From: Glandiceps talaboti
Taxonomy: Eukaryota; Hemichordata; Enteropneusta; Spengelidae
Reading direction: 5' to 3'
Assembly: GCF_964340395.1 (NCBI RefSeq)
Contig: NC_135565.1
Location: 588,501-652,500 of the forward strand
Length of the DNA: 64,000 nucleotides
Shown: piece after piece, positions 30,725 through 43,190 of the stretch
Position numbering within the stretch: position 1 is the first letter of the stretch
Layout of the letters: the number at the start of each line of letters is the position of its first letter
Position numbers and translations under genes: made by a program
The notes under the pieces: generated by a model
What the model saw: the letters and a program-made list of their open reading frames with translations, nothing else
What the model was told of the DNA's origin: nothing
Databases searched by the model: none

Positions 30725-32395
30725 AAGGTCTTGAGATATTGTGGAGAGATTCCATTGAGGGCTTTGTAAGTGACGAGAAGTTTGAAAACAATACAATGAG
30801 ATACTGGAAGCCAACAAGGTTGTTTTAGAATAGGGGTAATGTGTTTGAATTTCCTCGTGCAGGTAATAATCCTCGCTGCTGTGTTTTGGGCACGTTGTAA
30901 GTGAACGTCAGGCAGACCATATACTAAGGAATTGCAATAGTCTAGACTGGCTTCGGTGATATGACAGCATGGACGAGGGTGGCACAAGAATCCTGAGAGA
31001 GGTATTTCCTGACGTGTCCAATTTTACGAAGGAGGAAGTGAATGGTGCGGCAGGTGATAATTATGTGTTGTTGAAATGTATAATTGTCATCAAATATAAC
31101 ACATATGTTTCTCGCAGATGAAGTAGTTTCAATAACGCTTGAACATATGTTGATGGAAGTGAGAGGCAACGGCGAATGATCACTGGAGTGAATTAAAACT
31201 ACTTCCGTCTTAGAATCGTTTAAACTTCAGTTTATTTTGCGTCATCCATCACACATTCTCCAATGGAAGATACGGCAGAGGTGGTATTGGATTTCTTAAA
31301 AGACAAGTACAGTTCATTATCATCACCGAATTGATGAAACTGAAGTTTATGACGACGAATGATATGACTGAGTGGTGAAATATAAATAGTAAACAGTAGA
31401 GGTCCTAGAACAGAGCCCTGAGGTACTCCTAGAACAGAGCCCTGAGGTACTCCGTACCACAGCAAGTGATATTTTCCCATTTACTGAAAGTGATTGAAAT
31501 CTGTCTGTGAGGTATGAGCAAAGCCATTTAAGAGGAGTGCTTTTGATACCAAGATCCATATCTGACAAACGCTTTATAAGTATTTGGTATCAAAGGTTGC
31601 GGATAAGTCTAAAAGAACAAGAAGAACAATTTGTCCGGAGTCAAGTGCAGTCTGAATATCATTATGTACAAGGAGAAGTTCTGTTTCGGTACTGTGATGT
31701 TGTTTGTAGGCAGATTGAAGTGGCTCAAATAAAAGAGTATTATTCAAGAAGTCTGTGAGCTGAGCAGCAACTACCTTTTCAAGTAACTTAGACAGAAAAG
31801 GTAGTTTGGAAATTGGGCGGAAGTTTTTGAGAATTTCCAGATCGAGCGAGGGTTTAATTACAAGTGGTGTGACAACTGCAGACTTCATTAAATGAGGTAC
31901 AACGCCAGATTCGAGTGACAAATTAATAATCCAAGTGATAATCACAAGTAGTTTATCAAGCAAGACACAGCTTGAAAAATGATGTTCTAAATGGATCCAA
32001 ACTGCTTGACTTGTTTTGTGCACCCCTGATGATATCGTGGATTTCCTTCTCTGCTGCTTGAAAACAATTAAGAGATTCCGAAGAGATGACTTCCACATTG
32101 CGAAAGTCAACAGCTGAGTTTTGAGCATCTAAACTTGAGCGGATATCAGTGATCAACAACACAGAAACGGTTACTTAATTCCAGTTCAGATATGTGAGAC
32201 GGAAGCAAAGTGTCATTAGGTGATGATGAAATTGATGACAATATTTTGAAGAGAGACTTTTGGTCATGGGCATTCTTTTCAATGAAATCTTTGCAGTATG
32301 CCGCTTTGGCGTTGTGGATCACGAACTTGATATTTTTACAAGATTCACGATATATTTGTATTATACACACATCTTTCAGTACTCCATGCATAGAC

Positions 32396-32820
32396 TAAGA
32401 AAAAAAACAAATTTGAACTCTTTTGTGTATAGTGATATATACCAGTGGCAGCTGTTCTGTCCGTGTCATCTTGACTAAATGCTTATTTAGTATTTCACAC
32501 GGTCACCTTTTCTTAGTTGTTTGTTTGTTTGTTTGTTTGTTTGTTTGTTTGTTTGTTTGTTTGTTTGTACAAGTTACAAGGACAAAAGAAGCAGTAAAGT
32601 AAAAAGTATCCCACTGTCACTCTTACCTTCTTCCATTGAACTTGAAGCTTGTTTTCAAAGTCAACCCATGGTCAAGCAAATGAAACATGGCTGGCCAGTG
32701 GAACTAACAGTCTGCACATAATCGTCTTCGGTGAAAGTTTCGCCAGCAACGGCAGAAAAGACATCTTCTCCTTTCTAGGTAAAGCGCTACATGCCATTGT
32801 GGAAATTAGTGAAAACTTGG
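32396..32820. other. Non-coding interval with (TTTG)n microsatellite
   Basis: A (TTTG)n tract of about 13 units lies at 32,514 to 32,568. The rest (32,396 to 32,513 and 32,570 to 32,820) shows no gene that I recognise. Confidence 0.6.
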
Positions 32821-33112
32821 CTAAAACTACTAAGCAGTTTTGGAATGATAGATTTTTGTCCAAAAAGACACATTTTTAGGCCTAACTTGCATATCACTGA
32901 TGGGCTCATCATGTCGTAAACAATTCTCAATCTATAAAACACCCTTAAGAATGCTCCCACCAAATTTCAGACCGATCTGCCCAGTAGTTTTTGAGTTTAG
33001 GTTTTTTGACCAAAAACCACATTTTTGACCCATTTTGATTTGAACAATACCAAGGTAATACACCAACCAAATATCATGGCAATTGGTCCAGCGGTTTTTG
33101 ATTTTACGTTGT

Positions 33113-33162
<50 letters not shown>

Positions 33163-33232
33163 CCAAAGACAGACATACTCTTTGCCGGCATGCCTATAGC
33201 ACTACTGAACCTTAACAGTTCAGTTGTGCTAA
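32820..33232 (-). mobile_element. Family R, copy 2 (CA end intact)
   Basis: It contains ACTACTAAGCAGTTTTGGAA, CACCAAATTTCAGACCGATC and CCAAATATCATGGCAATTGG, a (CA)n tract at 33,115 to 33,160, then GCCTATAGCACTACTGAACC and the terminal CAGTTGTGCTAA at 33,221 to 33,232. The last 35 bases can fold as a hairpin. Confidence 0.6.
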
Positions 33233-33827
33233 AAAAATAATTCCCAGCAAGCCTACACTATTCAAATATTTCACTAAGTTTCATAACACGCAATGTAGTG
33301 TACAATAATTATATTTCCAAATTCAAGCATTGTCACGTGGTAGTCTCCGCACATGATCTGTAACTCAAAATAATGTTCGTTTTACATTATGCCACATTTC
33401 ATCATGTGATTTGAAATGTTTTTTAAAAAGTACAACTAGTACAATTTGGACCACATGGATCACATCTTCATCCAGGCTCAGACCACCAAATAAGGTCCGT
33501 AGTTACAAATTAATTTTAACCGTTTATGTGTAGTTTTTCGATGGAATCCACACTTTTATTCCATGTTAACATTATATTATTTAATCCAAACAAGTTTTCA
33601 TTTATTTGTGATTATTGTTTTATTTTTCATCAAACCAGAATTTCTTTGAGGATTATATATAATTGAAAGTCAAAATATATTTTTTTAAATTTTATTTTTT
33701 TATTTTTCGAAAATAAAAAATATCAAAAATATCGGACCTTGGTGAAAAAAATATTTAAAAAAAGATATAAGAACCAGTGCAGCTTTAACTGTTCAGAATG
33801 TTCTTTACCATCTATCTGTCTGCCTGC
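33233..33827. other. AT-rich non-coding interval
   Basis: Nothing recognised. A long A/T stretch lies at 33,650 to 33,770. Confidence 0.5.
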
Positions 33828-33865
33828 CTGCCTGCCCCTCTCTCTCCCTCCCTCCCTCCCTCCCT

Positions 33866-33952
<87 letters not shown>
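33828..33952. repeat. (TGCC)/(CCCT)/(CT)n microsatellite
   Basis: TGCC units, then CCTC units, then about 40 CT units. Its right end touches a LINE 3' end. Open frames here are repeat artefacts. Confidence 0.95.
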
Positions 33953-33955
<3 letters not shown>

Positions 33956-34455
33956 TTATCCAACAAACCTACATAGCGCCAAATGTCCAAGTTAAACAAT
34001 GTTCAGTAGCGCTTAGGGTTATGAAAATGCTTCTGAAAGATGTTTTTTAATCGTCTTTGAAAATGTTGACATTGGGTGAGGTTTTTCATTTTATATCCAA
34101 GGGTAGAGAGATCCAAAGCACGGGGACTGTTGAAGAGAAGGAGTGGCGACTGTAGGAAGCCAGATTCCATTTATTTGTGTGCAAAAGGCATTTATCCGAC
34201 GAGCAAAGAGTGTGTGGTGAAGAACAAGGTGTAATTAAGTCCCTCAGATATTGAGGAGAGAGTCCGTTGAGGGCTTTGTAAGTGATGAGCAAAAATTAGA
34301 ACATAATACGAAGAGGTACTGGAAGCCAATGAAGTTGCTTTAGAACAGGGGTAATGTGGTCCAATTTCTTAGTGTGTGTAACAATCCTAGCTGCTGTGTT
34401 TTGGGCACATTTTATGCGCTGTAACTGAGCATCAGCCAAGCCATATAGTCCGTGG
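33953..34455 (-). mobile_element. 3' fragment of a CR1/L2-like LINE (LINE B)
   Basis: The minus strand gives LLITYKALNGLSPQYLRDL and WISLPLDIK, the same family as LINE A, including the shared 3' untranslated segment (compare 23,610 to 23,660 with 33,970 to 34,020: TAGCGCCAAAT and AGTRGCGCTTAG). It is strongly 5' truncated and frame-broken. Confidence 0.7.
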
Positions 34456-34491
34456 GCCGACCCCTGAAAAACCCTCTAGAAATAGGAATTA

Positions 34492-34493
<2 letters not shown>

Positions 34494-34551
<58 letters not shown>

Positions 34552-34574
34552 GTAGTAGTAGTAGTAGTAGTAGT
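34494..34574. repeat. (TTA)n and (TAG)n microsatellites
   Basis: About 18 TTA units to 34,549 and eight GTA units to 34,574. Confidence 0.95.
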
Positions 34575-35164
34575 ATGCTAATACCAAATTTAAAATGGTC
34601 TACCAAAAATATTTGGTAGACCATATATTTGTCACCCAGAATTGACATTTTTGACAAGAATATTGAGATCTTCAAAATCTTGGTAGATATTGTTTGCTCT
34701 TTATATCATTATAACAAACATGGATACTTGTAAAAAAATTAATACTAAATATTTGGTAAAATAAAGTCACTTTTAATTGCTCATTTGCATAATTAACACA
34801 CTTTTGCTAATTAGGGCCTATACCAAGAAAGACTGCGCCAAATTTGATGAAACCTGCCACATATATTGATCATACAAAGATATAAATTAAGTGCCGTCAA
34901 TTACTTGCTCATTTGCATAATTAACGAACTTTGGCAATTAAGGCTATAAAAGGGACTGGGCCAAATTTGATGGAACTTGTCACAGATATTGATCATACAG
35001 AGATATGATAGTTCTTAATGAAATTTAGTGGTGTCAATTAATTGCTCAATATATAATTAACGGCAATTAGGGCCTATTCCAAGAAAGACTGCACCAAATT
35101 TGATGAAACTTGCTACAGATATTGACCGTGCAAAGATATGAATCAATGATTTCGGTAATTAGGC

Positions 35165-35165
<1 letters not shown>
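34575..35165. repeat. Tandem repeat of about 115 to 125-bp units, left part
   Basis: Units recur with TTGCTCATTTGCATAATTAA, then GCAATTAGGGCCTAT, then AAATTTGATGAAACTTG and CAGATATTGATCATACA. The array resumes at 37,843 after a LINE insertion. Confidence 0.7.
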
Positions 35166-35230
<65 letters not shown>

Positions 35231-35234
35231 TAAT
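35166..35234. repeat. (TAA)n tail of LINE C
   Basis: About 23 TAA units at the 3' end of the LINE, read as TTA on its own strand. Confidence 0.9.
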
Positions 35235-37842
35235 TATTTATTTATTTATAAAGCGTCAGTATCCACAAAAAATGTGATCAAAGACGCTGAAAGCAAATCA
35301 TACAATACAAATATCAGTTAAAATCAGTTTTAAAAAAGTAAAGTTTTAACATTGGATTTAAAAGCAGATAAGTTAGGTGACTGACGGATGTTGAGTGGGA
35401 GATTATTCCAGAGAGTGGGAGCAGCAACACTAAAAGCACGATCACCATATGTCTTAGTACGTGATCGAATGGGGCAGAGTTTGAACTGATCAGCTGACCT
35501 TAAATTACGACGTGGAACACATAGTTTGATCATGTCAGAAAGATAAATTGGTCCAAGCCTATGAATGGATTTAAAAATAAGAACTAAAATCTTAAAAACA
35601 ATACGTTCTGAAACAGGTAACCAATGCAACTGATATAAAATTGGAGTGATGTGAAAGGTGATTTTGGAACGAATTACAATTCTAGCAGCAATATTTTGAA
35701 TACGTTGAATACGGTTGATTAGGTACTTCGGAAGCCCAAATAAAAGTGAATCACATGAATCTATTCGAGATGTAATGAATGCATGAACTAATTGCTCAGT
35801 AGCAGGTTGAGATAAATATTTGCGGATAAGCGCAATACGACGCAAATAAAAAGTGGCAGAACGGCAGATCTGTCCAATATGCGGCTTCATTGACAGACAT
35901 GAGTCAAGGATTACTCCAAGGCTCTTAGCCTGACAATGGCCGGGAATCAGAGCATCGCCAACACGAATTTCTGTAATCGCTCGAGTGGACAGATCACCCG
36001 AAGTAGCAGAGAAAATAACAAATTCAGTCTTATCATCATTCAAACTCAAGAAATTTTCAGACATCCAAGACCCGACATCAGAAGTACAAAGTTCAAGATT
36101 TGAAACCATTCTAGCTTCATTATCTTTAGTAAAAGACATATAAAGCAAAGAGTTATCTGCATAAAAAACTATAGAGACATCCATGACTTGAAACTAATTC
36201 ACCTAATGGAGAAGTGTACATATTAAAAAGTACTAAGGTCCTAGAACCGATCCCTGTGGTACCCCAGTGTCAAGCGAATAGAATGGTGACTGGGTGAAAT
36301 TCACAAGTACACACTGACTGCGATTGGAGAGGTAGGACTGAAACCACATGAGGACACTATCTGAAAGACCAAAACGGTCTCTTAAGCGATTCAGTAAAAT
36401 AGTATGGTTCACAGTGTCAAATGCTGCGGAAAGATCAAGCAATACCAAGAAGACGTCCCTTCTCATATCGAGAGAGCAAAATGTCATTTGTTACTTTAAG
36501 GAGAGCAGTCTCTGTACTATGTCCTGGTTTGTACGCAGATTGCAATGGCTCGTCCAGTGAATGGTTAACAATGTGGGAAGTCAGCCTCCTGGCAACAATA
36601 CGTTCTAAAATCTTCGACAAAAACGGTAAGTTAGATACAGGGCGGTAATTCTTAAGAACTTCTTGATCAAGAGATGGCTTTTTAATGAGAAGTTTAGCGA
36701 CGGCTTCCTTAAAATGAGCGGGTACTACACCATACCGTAGAGAATTATTGAAGATTTCGGTGATGTGCGGTAACAATAAGTCTTGTATAATGTCAGGGTG
36801 TTTGAAGATCTTGGTTGGAATCGGGTCACGGCAGCAAGTAGATGAAGGCGATGTACGAATGACCTTGTCAATTTCATCATCAGTAGTAGGTTTAAAAGCA
36901 TCTAGGCAACATTCGGGTTTCAATTCAGCAACAGGTTGTGAATAGTGGTGATTAGAATTTCCAGGTACAGTGCCCAGATTCAAAGTTAGAGACTTGACGC
37001 GATTTAAAAGACGATTTGCTAATTCCGAAGAATCCTCATGTTTTGGTAGAACAGCAGAAGTGTTAGCGTGACCAAGTAATCCCTTTACGACCTGAAATAA
37101 CTGTTTTTGGTTACCCGCGCAATCGTCAACAAGTCCGGCGTATATGACAGTCACTCTTTTTTACCTCCTCAACAAGGCGCACGACGTCAGTCCGACAGGC
37201 CCTGTAAATCTGACGATGTACTTCCAACCTTGATTTTCTCCACACTCTTTCTGCCTTCATTCTTTTCAACCGTGCATCGATGATTGACTGATTAATCCAT
37301 GGAACTGATCGCCTATTGGGGACCAGTCTCACACGAATTGGTGCATGGCGATCAAATACATCGCTAACTGTGTTATTAAGAAGATCCCAATTAGTAGATA
37401 TGTCAGCATCTGATTGGAGGCGAATAGATGCAGATAAGTCAGCAGCGAACACATTAGCGGAAAAGGATTTAATGTTTCTTGATTTAACGGATTTTCAAGT
37501 ATTTCTGACATAAGAGAAAATGTTTATGGAGAATAGAACCGGGAATGGTCAGAGATCGCATAAATTGGTTCGACTCGAACATCAGCGACGGTACTTTCAT
37601 CAGCACGAGTAATGGTATGGTCAATAGTATGACCAGCATGATGTGTAGCACAAGTTACCAATTGACGCATAGAAAATGACTCCAGAATGTCATGATATTT
37701 CCGGGTATTCGGACAGTTCGGATTGTCAGTATGAAAGTTGAAATCTCCAGCGATGACAAACGGCGAATTATTGGTGAGATGAAAAGACAAGAAATCGGTG
37801 AAGTCGTTGACGAAATCATCAACAGTGAAACCATTTAATAGT
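35166..37842 (-). mobile_element. CR1/L2-like LINE, 5' truncated (LINE C)
   Basis: Minus strand. From the 5' end: the end of an endonuclease domain (VIAGDFNFHTDNP near 37,745 and an ISDHSRF end), a linker, RT blocks ([44 protein letters not shown]), motif C changed to FYADNSLLY (second Asp replaced by Asn), and the C-terminus with YGDRAFSVAAPTLWNNLP and FKSNVKTLLF. Pieces lie in several frames, with breaks near 37,510, 37,140, 36,450 and 36,200. The 3' end runs into a (TAA)n tract at 35,166 to 35,234. CTATA at 35,164 to 35,168 and 37,843 to 37,847 looks like the target duplication. Confidence 0.85.
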
Positions 37843-38588
37843 CTATATCTTAAGACTGCATAATTCAATTTCAGTATGATTTACTACATGAATTAAACAT
37901 AACAAAGTCCAAACGCCCTATAAGTTTGTTGATGTACTTTACAATGTTAATGACTAATTTGCATGATTAATGATTTTCGGTAATTAGGATATATCTTAAG
38001 AATGCATACTTAAATTTCAGTATCATTTAATATTTACGTTAACCATAACAAAGCTGATATGTCCTATAAAATTTGTTGATATAGCTTACAGTTTTCATGA
38101 AAAATTTGCACAAGTAATAATTTAAAGTAATTAGGCTATATCTTAAAAATGCAAGTTTCAAATTTCATATAATATGGTACATATATCAACCATATAATAA
38201 AACGCACCTGTGCTAAGAAGTTGTTGATACAACTTTTACCTTACTGTGTAATCTGAATAATGAAAGATATTCGGTAATTAAGCAGTGTCATGCACTCTTC
38301 AAAGTCCGTATAATTTGGCATATACTTTAACCTAAGAAAGCACACTTGTCCAAAAAAGCGTTACCATAGCTTTTTAATTTTAATGAGTAATTTCCATAAT
38401 TAGTGATTAACTTATAGGAGGCAGTTTAAATCTGGTTAGTAATAGCAACTGATATCAGAGATATCAGATGCATGTTAATAAATTTATGTTATTATTTAAT
38501 TCATATAAATACATATTTCTGGTAGATTACTTTATGTGATAACATATCGCTCAATGGCAACCATTGCATAATGTATGGTCCAATGGAG
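37843..38588. repeat. Tandem repeat, right part, diverged
   Basis: It continues the array of 34,575 to 35,165 with units carrying TAATTAGGATATATCTTAAG, AATTTCAGTAT, CCATAACAAAG and TTGTTGATATAGCTTA. There is no coding potential. Confidence 0.6.
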
Positions 38589-38773
38589 GAAAATCAAAAT
38601 ACCACCAATGGCGCTGTTGCACAATTTTTAGTTGGCTGTTGCTATGGGCTTGGACTTGTTGCTAGGCATATTTGCATACATTTTTGGAATCTTTATTAAC
38701 TTGCCAACCCTTTCCAGTTTTCATATTTGCAATATACACAACCATTATTTAACCATTGCTATGGGTGTGGTCC
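38589..38773 (-). mobile_element. Family R, copy 3, left part (split by LINE D)
   Basis: It starts with AAAATACCACCAATGGCG and contains TTGGCTGTTGCTATGGGC and TTGCTAGGCATATTTGCATA. It continues beyond the LINE at about 42,540. Confidence 0.6.
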
Positions 38774-41700
38774 TGTTGTTATGTTATGTTATGTTATGTT
38801 TATTTATTAGAGTGTCATGTGTGGACTTACCCATAGCCACACCCAGCCCCTAGGGCTTACAAGACACTAAGGTAATACAAATCTTTAACTTATGAATAAG
38901 TAAACGTACATAATTAAACATTGTACATAAATTCCTTTCTCTTACAAAAAGCATCGCTAACAAAATTTTCTAGGTCAAATGGCATGTTTGTCATTAAAAA
39001 ATCTAAGTTTTCGACAACGTCTCTTGTGTCAAAGTGAAGAGATATTTCCCTAGCTTTTGAAAACAGAAGCTCTCGAAATTCATGATAAAGTCCACAGTGA
39101 AAAAGGAAATGTATCTCATCTTCAACTGCGTCTTTGCAGAAATCACAAAGTCTTTCCTCCCTGTCTAAATTAGAAAATCTACCAGTTTCAATTTTTAAAG
39201 GAAGAATACCTAGTCTGAGCTGAGCTAAAAGTGATCGCTTACCACGTGACAAATTATACGTTAAATAATTTTCCAGACCATAATGTTTTTTGAAAGTAAC
39301 ATATGTTTTTAACTTAGGCTTTTCTTTCACATTAATTTCCCAATTATTACCATGAAAGGTTCTCAGTTTTTCTTTCACAAACGAAATATTACATGTCTCC
39401 ATATTATGAAAAATTCCTTGTAAACCAATTTCTGTAAATAATGTCAACATATCCTGGGCCCAATTTTTTGAATTTAACTCGTAGTCCCATAAAAACACTT
39501 GTTTGGTTATCCTGTTATCTGGCATGGATACTAAACGATTCCATAATCTGGCCATATTAAGCTGGTGCCTTATCAGACAACTGTCCCAGCCCATATCTCC
39601 ATTAACAGCAAGTATCGGAGCGAATTTATGGACACCGAGAAAATATCTCATAGCCCGATTTTGAATGGCGTTACATTTCGACTTGGATTTAAAGCCCCAA
39701 ATGCCAGAACAATAATCCAATATTGGGGCAACACATGAATGAAAAAGAGTTGTAAAAGTATTATACCTGAAATCTTTAAACCTATGATATTTTGAAATTA
39801 CGGCACCAAGAGCTCTCCCAGCACCATTTGAGAGAGTTTCAGCAGTTACATCATAGTCTAAACATTCATCCAGTACTACACCTAAGTACTTATACTTCGA
39901 TACAACATCCAGGTCTGCATTACCAAAATGAAAAGAAACATTAGTTAAAGTTCTCCCTTTGATTCTAAAATGAACAATTTGCGTTTTTGATTTATTTACC
40001 ATCATTCGCCATCTCCCACACCAATTTCGCAAATGATCAAGGACATTTTGAAGGTTTGCCTCATTTTCAGCTAAAACAACAATGTCATCGGCATATAACA
40101 AAATGTTGACCAGAGACTCCCCTACCGGGATACCCAGACCTAAATCATTTATCTCAGTCGCCAAGTCATTTACAAAGATTGAAAAAAGTGTAGGAGACAA
40201 CACATCACCTTGTCTAACACCATGAGATGTTGAAAACCAAGGTGTCAAATTACCATTCAAATTAATACAAGAAAGTGGTTTACTATACATACTTTTGATA
40301 GATTCGTAAAAAGGCCCATTTATACCATTATTTAGTAATTTGAAAAACAATAGATCTCTGTCAACCCAGTCAAATGCCTTTTTCATATCAATAAAAGCAG
40401 AAAAAGTGGGCAGACCTTGTGCTTTTCTATTTCTATAGATGTAAGTGCATAGATATAATCAATGCATGCTCTTGCTTTTCTAAATCCATTCTGTTCATCA
40501 ACAATAATGTTTTCTGAGTCAAGAAAATTGGTCAGTCTGTTGTTTAAAACTCCAGAGTAAAGTTTACTGACATTGGACAACAGACTAATTCCTCTATAAT
40601 TCAATGGTACACGAGGGTCTGATAAAGAACATTTTGGAATTGGCTTAATAATTGCATTCCCCCACATAGAGGGAACTTTACCACAACTAAAACAAAAACG
40701 GAAAAGGAGACATAATAAATTAATCGCACGTTCATTTTTCAGGATCTCGTATGGTATCTTGTCAGGACCTGTAGCCTTATTACGTTTTGAGTGATTTACC
40801 ACTTTCACAACTTCATCTACAGATATTTCAGCATTCAGAGAATTATTAATACTAGAATTGTTCCCATTACACACATTTTCAAGATGAACTTTTGTATTTA
40901 TAACACTAGCATAAAAAGAATCATCAAAATCAGATTCCATATCACCGATTGATAAATTATAAAGACCTTCAAAATCATTTTTCCATTTCCTCAATACTTC
41001 GTTTAAATCACATGTAATAGAGTTATTTTCTCCATAGACTTGTAATGGAATGTCTTTGTTTGACTTGGGACCCAATTTATTAATGTGACGCCAAAATTCA
41101 GTGGGATTTTCAGTATTCAGATTTTCAATATTTGACATAATTCGCTTATAATATGCCCTTTTTTCGCTTCTGTATTTTTTATCAAACCTTCGCTGATCAC
41201 TTAGAAAATTTTGTTTGCTATCTACATGACTCTTTTTTAAATGTGATTTACAACTCAAAAAACGCCGTTCCATCGCCCTCATATCTTTCCAGAGATTAGT
41301 TAACTCATCTGTCCAAAATGGCTTAGAAATTTTCAACCTCTTAGTAGTTGCTGGGACGTCTCTATGATCAAGTTTGAGATCCATTTCATGAAAAATACAT
41401 TGACAAAATAAACTATATGTGTTGTCAATATCCAATTGATTTTGTCGACGCGCTTGAATGGAATCAATAATTTACATGATCGCATTTCTGTACATATCAG
41501 AGTCAAGAAAATCTGCTGGAATACTAGAGACATTATACTTTCTTTGACGGTCACCGTCAGCAGGGTTACTTGGCCCATCAGAGTGAGGCGTATAAATAAT
41601 TGACTCAGAAGTTGAAAATAAAACAGAGAGTACAGAATGGTCAGGTAACGCACTGTCACTTAACAAACCATGCAGACCATAAGTATCAATTAACTGAGTA

Positions 41701-42550
41701 ACTGGTAATACATGAAACTCGTTACAATATTTAACATTTTCATGCGACAAAATGAAATAATCAACTACTGATTTCCCCCTGTGAGAAATAGACGTAAAGT
41801 TATTGTTTTCTGGAGACACTCTACCATTCAAAATACACGTCTTTGTGTCTTTCAAAAATTCCAATAAGCTTTCGCCATGTTTGTTTACGGTATTGTCAAG
41901 ATGAAATCTCTCATTTATATCATCAACATCTGGAATGTAATCAAGTAAAGAACCAACTCTGCCATTTAAATCTCCACAAATGATGACATTATCAACTTGA
42001 CAATTCATATATAATTGACAAATTAGGTGGCTAAAAAAATTGGTAGAATTTCTCCCCCAAACGGAGTTTTCGGGAGATAAGTAGCATGCGTAGACTAGGA
42101 AGCTGTAATCAGTAAACTTGTTAACAAACTTAATACCAAGTATACCGTCGTGAGATTTATCACATATGGAAACTGAATATGAATTAAATAAATTATTCTT
42201 TACAAGAATACCCACCCCACCTGATGCACGAATGGCATTTTTATGAACTGCAACTCTGTTAGAACCAAACCAGGTGTAACCACTAATTTGGATGGATTCA
42301 GTTGGTCTCAAATGAGTCTCATTCAGACAGAAAATATCGGAATTTTGACAGTAAATTATATTCTTTATCAAATCTCTATTGTTTGCAGTCCAACCGTTGA
42401 TATTCCACTGTGATATCGAAATGGTTGACCCTTGGGGCTGGTTGGAAACTCATCCATGTGTTTCGGCATGAGGATTACGAGGGTGTTCTCCTTCTGTTCT
42501 CTTGTATAGACGTCCACTGCCGGTAAATCTGTACTCAGAACCACCCGTTA
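38774..42550 (-). mobile_element. Nearly intact non-LTR retrotransposon (LINE D), about 3.8 kb
   Basis: Minus strand, with a (TAACA)n-type tail at 38,774 to 38,801 and a 5' untranslated part up to about 42,550. It interrupts a family R copy: the sequence before it ends GTGGTCCTGTTG and that after it continues ACTAGGCATATTTGCATAC. It encodes one long protein with endonuclease, RT and C-terminal cysteine segment. A new insertion in an older repeat and only two lesions suggest recent activity. Confidence 0.85.
38914..42445 (-). pseudogene. LINE D protein: endonuclease, reverse transcriptase, zinc-knuckle end
   Basis: The endonuclease starts near 42,420 with SISQWNINGW, followed by FCLNETHLRP, VIICGDLNGRVG and ALPDHSVLSV. 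An in-frame TAA near 41,475 separates it from the pre-RT region. RT blocks follow: KATGPDKIPYEILKNE, NGFRKARACIDYIYAL, a frameshift near 40,395, then KKAFDWVDRDLL, HGVRQGDVLSPTLFSIF and NILLYADDIVVLAEN with an intact catalytic YADD. The C-terminus has CDFC and EIHFLFHC, a zinc-knuckle-like segment seen in L1/Tx1 and I-type LINEs. Total is about 1,170 codons with two lesions. The clade is not certain; the GVRQGDVLSP motif differs from the [10 protein letters not shown] of the other LINEs here. Confidence 0.85.
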
Positions 42551-42785
42551 CTAGGCATATTTGCATACATTCTTTTCAATATTTATTCACTTACCTACCC
42601 ATCCCTGTTGTTATCTTTGTAATATGCATCGTCATTTCACTGCTGCTAAGGGTGTGGTCATGGTTGCTAGTGCCAATTGTTTCGAAATATTTTCAACAAT
42701 AACTGCTGAATAACACCTACAAAACACCCCCACCAAGTTTCAACCCCATTCACCATACAGTTTCAAGATTAATACTTTAGGCATT
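42540..42785 (-). mobile_element. Family R, copy 3, right part
   Basis: It resumes with CTAGGCATATTTGCATACAT and contains AAGGGTGTGGTCATGGTTGC and CCACCAAGTTTCAACCCCAT, ending near 42,785 without a CA tract. Confidence 0.55.
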
Positions 42786-43190
42786 TGGTAGCTGTTACTG
42801 TCATGTGTGAAAGTAGAATGAAGTAGTGAAAGGAAATTGTGTCTTTGAACAATTGAGCTTTAATGTCTTGGAAAACATCTAACTACTAAAGTAAATCATA
42901 CAAAATATAAAACACAAACTTTGGCTATCTTGGGGGCTACTCAGCGCCACTTGCAGCTGGGAAGATCACCAGCAGGTGTACGAAGGAGTATAGGCTACCT
43001 GGGGTGGGGTCCAATGTGCTCCTAAATGCATAACATTATTTCTAGTAATCCAAAGAAGAACACCCAGGATGAGCCGGCAGGTGTCTGTTACCCTAGCTAC
43101 CTGGGGACGTCCCGGCAGACATAGTTAGGTGATGAATTGTAGCTGGGGAGAATTTACAATAAGTTAAGAAGAGCACTGTCGGACCACTCT
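42786..43190. other. Non-coding interval, possibly LINE E 5' untranslated region
   Basis: A GC-richer part at 42,935 to 43,110 has two related blocks, GGCTACCTGGGGTGGGGTCC and TAGCTACCTGGGGACGTCC. No frame or tRNA-like box is convincing. Confidence 0.4.

Larger units (their letters stand above)
23605..32395 (-). mobile_element. CR1/L2-like LINE, split by a BEL/Pao insertion (LINE A)
   Basis: The LINE occupies 23,605 to 23,886 and 30,725 to about 32,395; the BEL element fills the middle. From the 5' side it contains a pre-RT helical region (LFKILSSISSSPNDTLLP), RT blocks ([46 protein letters not shown]), a degenerate motif C ([11 protein letters not shown]), and the C-terminal part. The last residues lie left of the insertion, with RPFSSAAPGLWNSLPLDI and FKRRLKTHIF. 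The endonuclease is missing, so it was 5' truncated, and several frameshifts and stops show age. A 24-base tandem duplication repeats GVPQGSVL at about 31,403 to 31,450. Confidence 0.8.
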
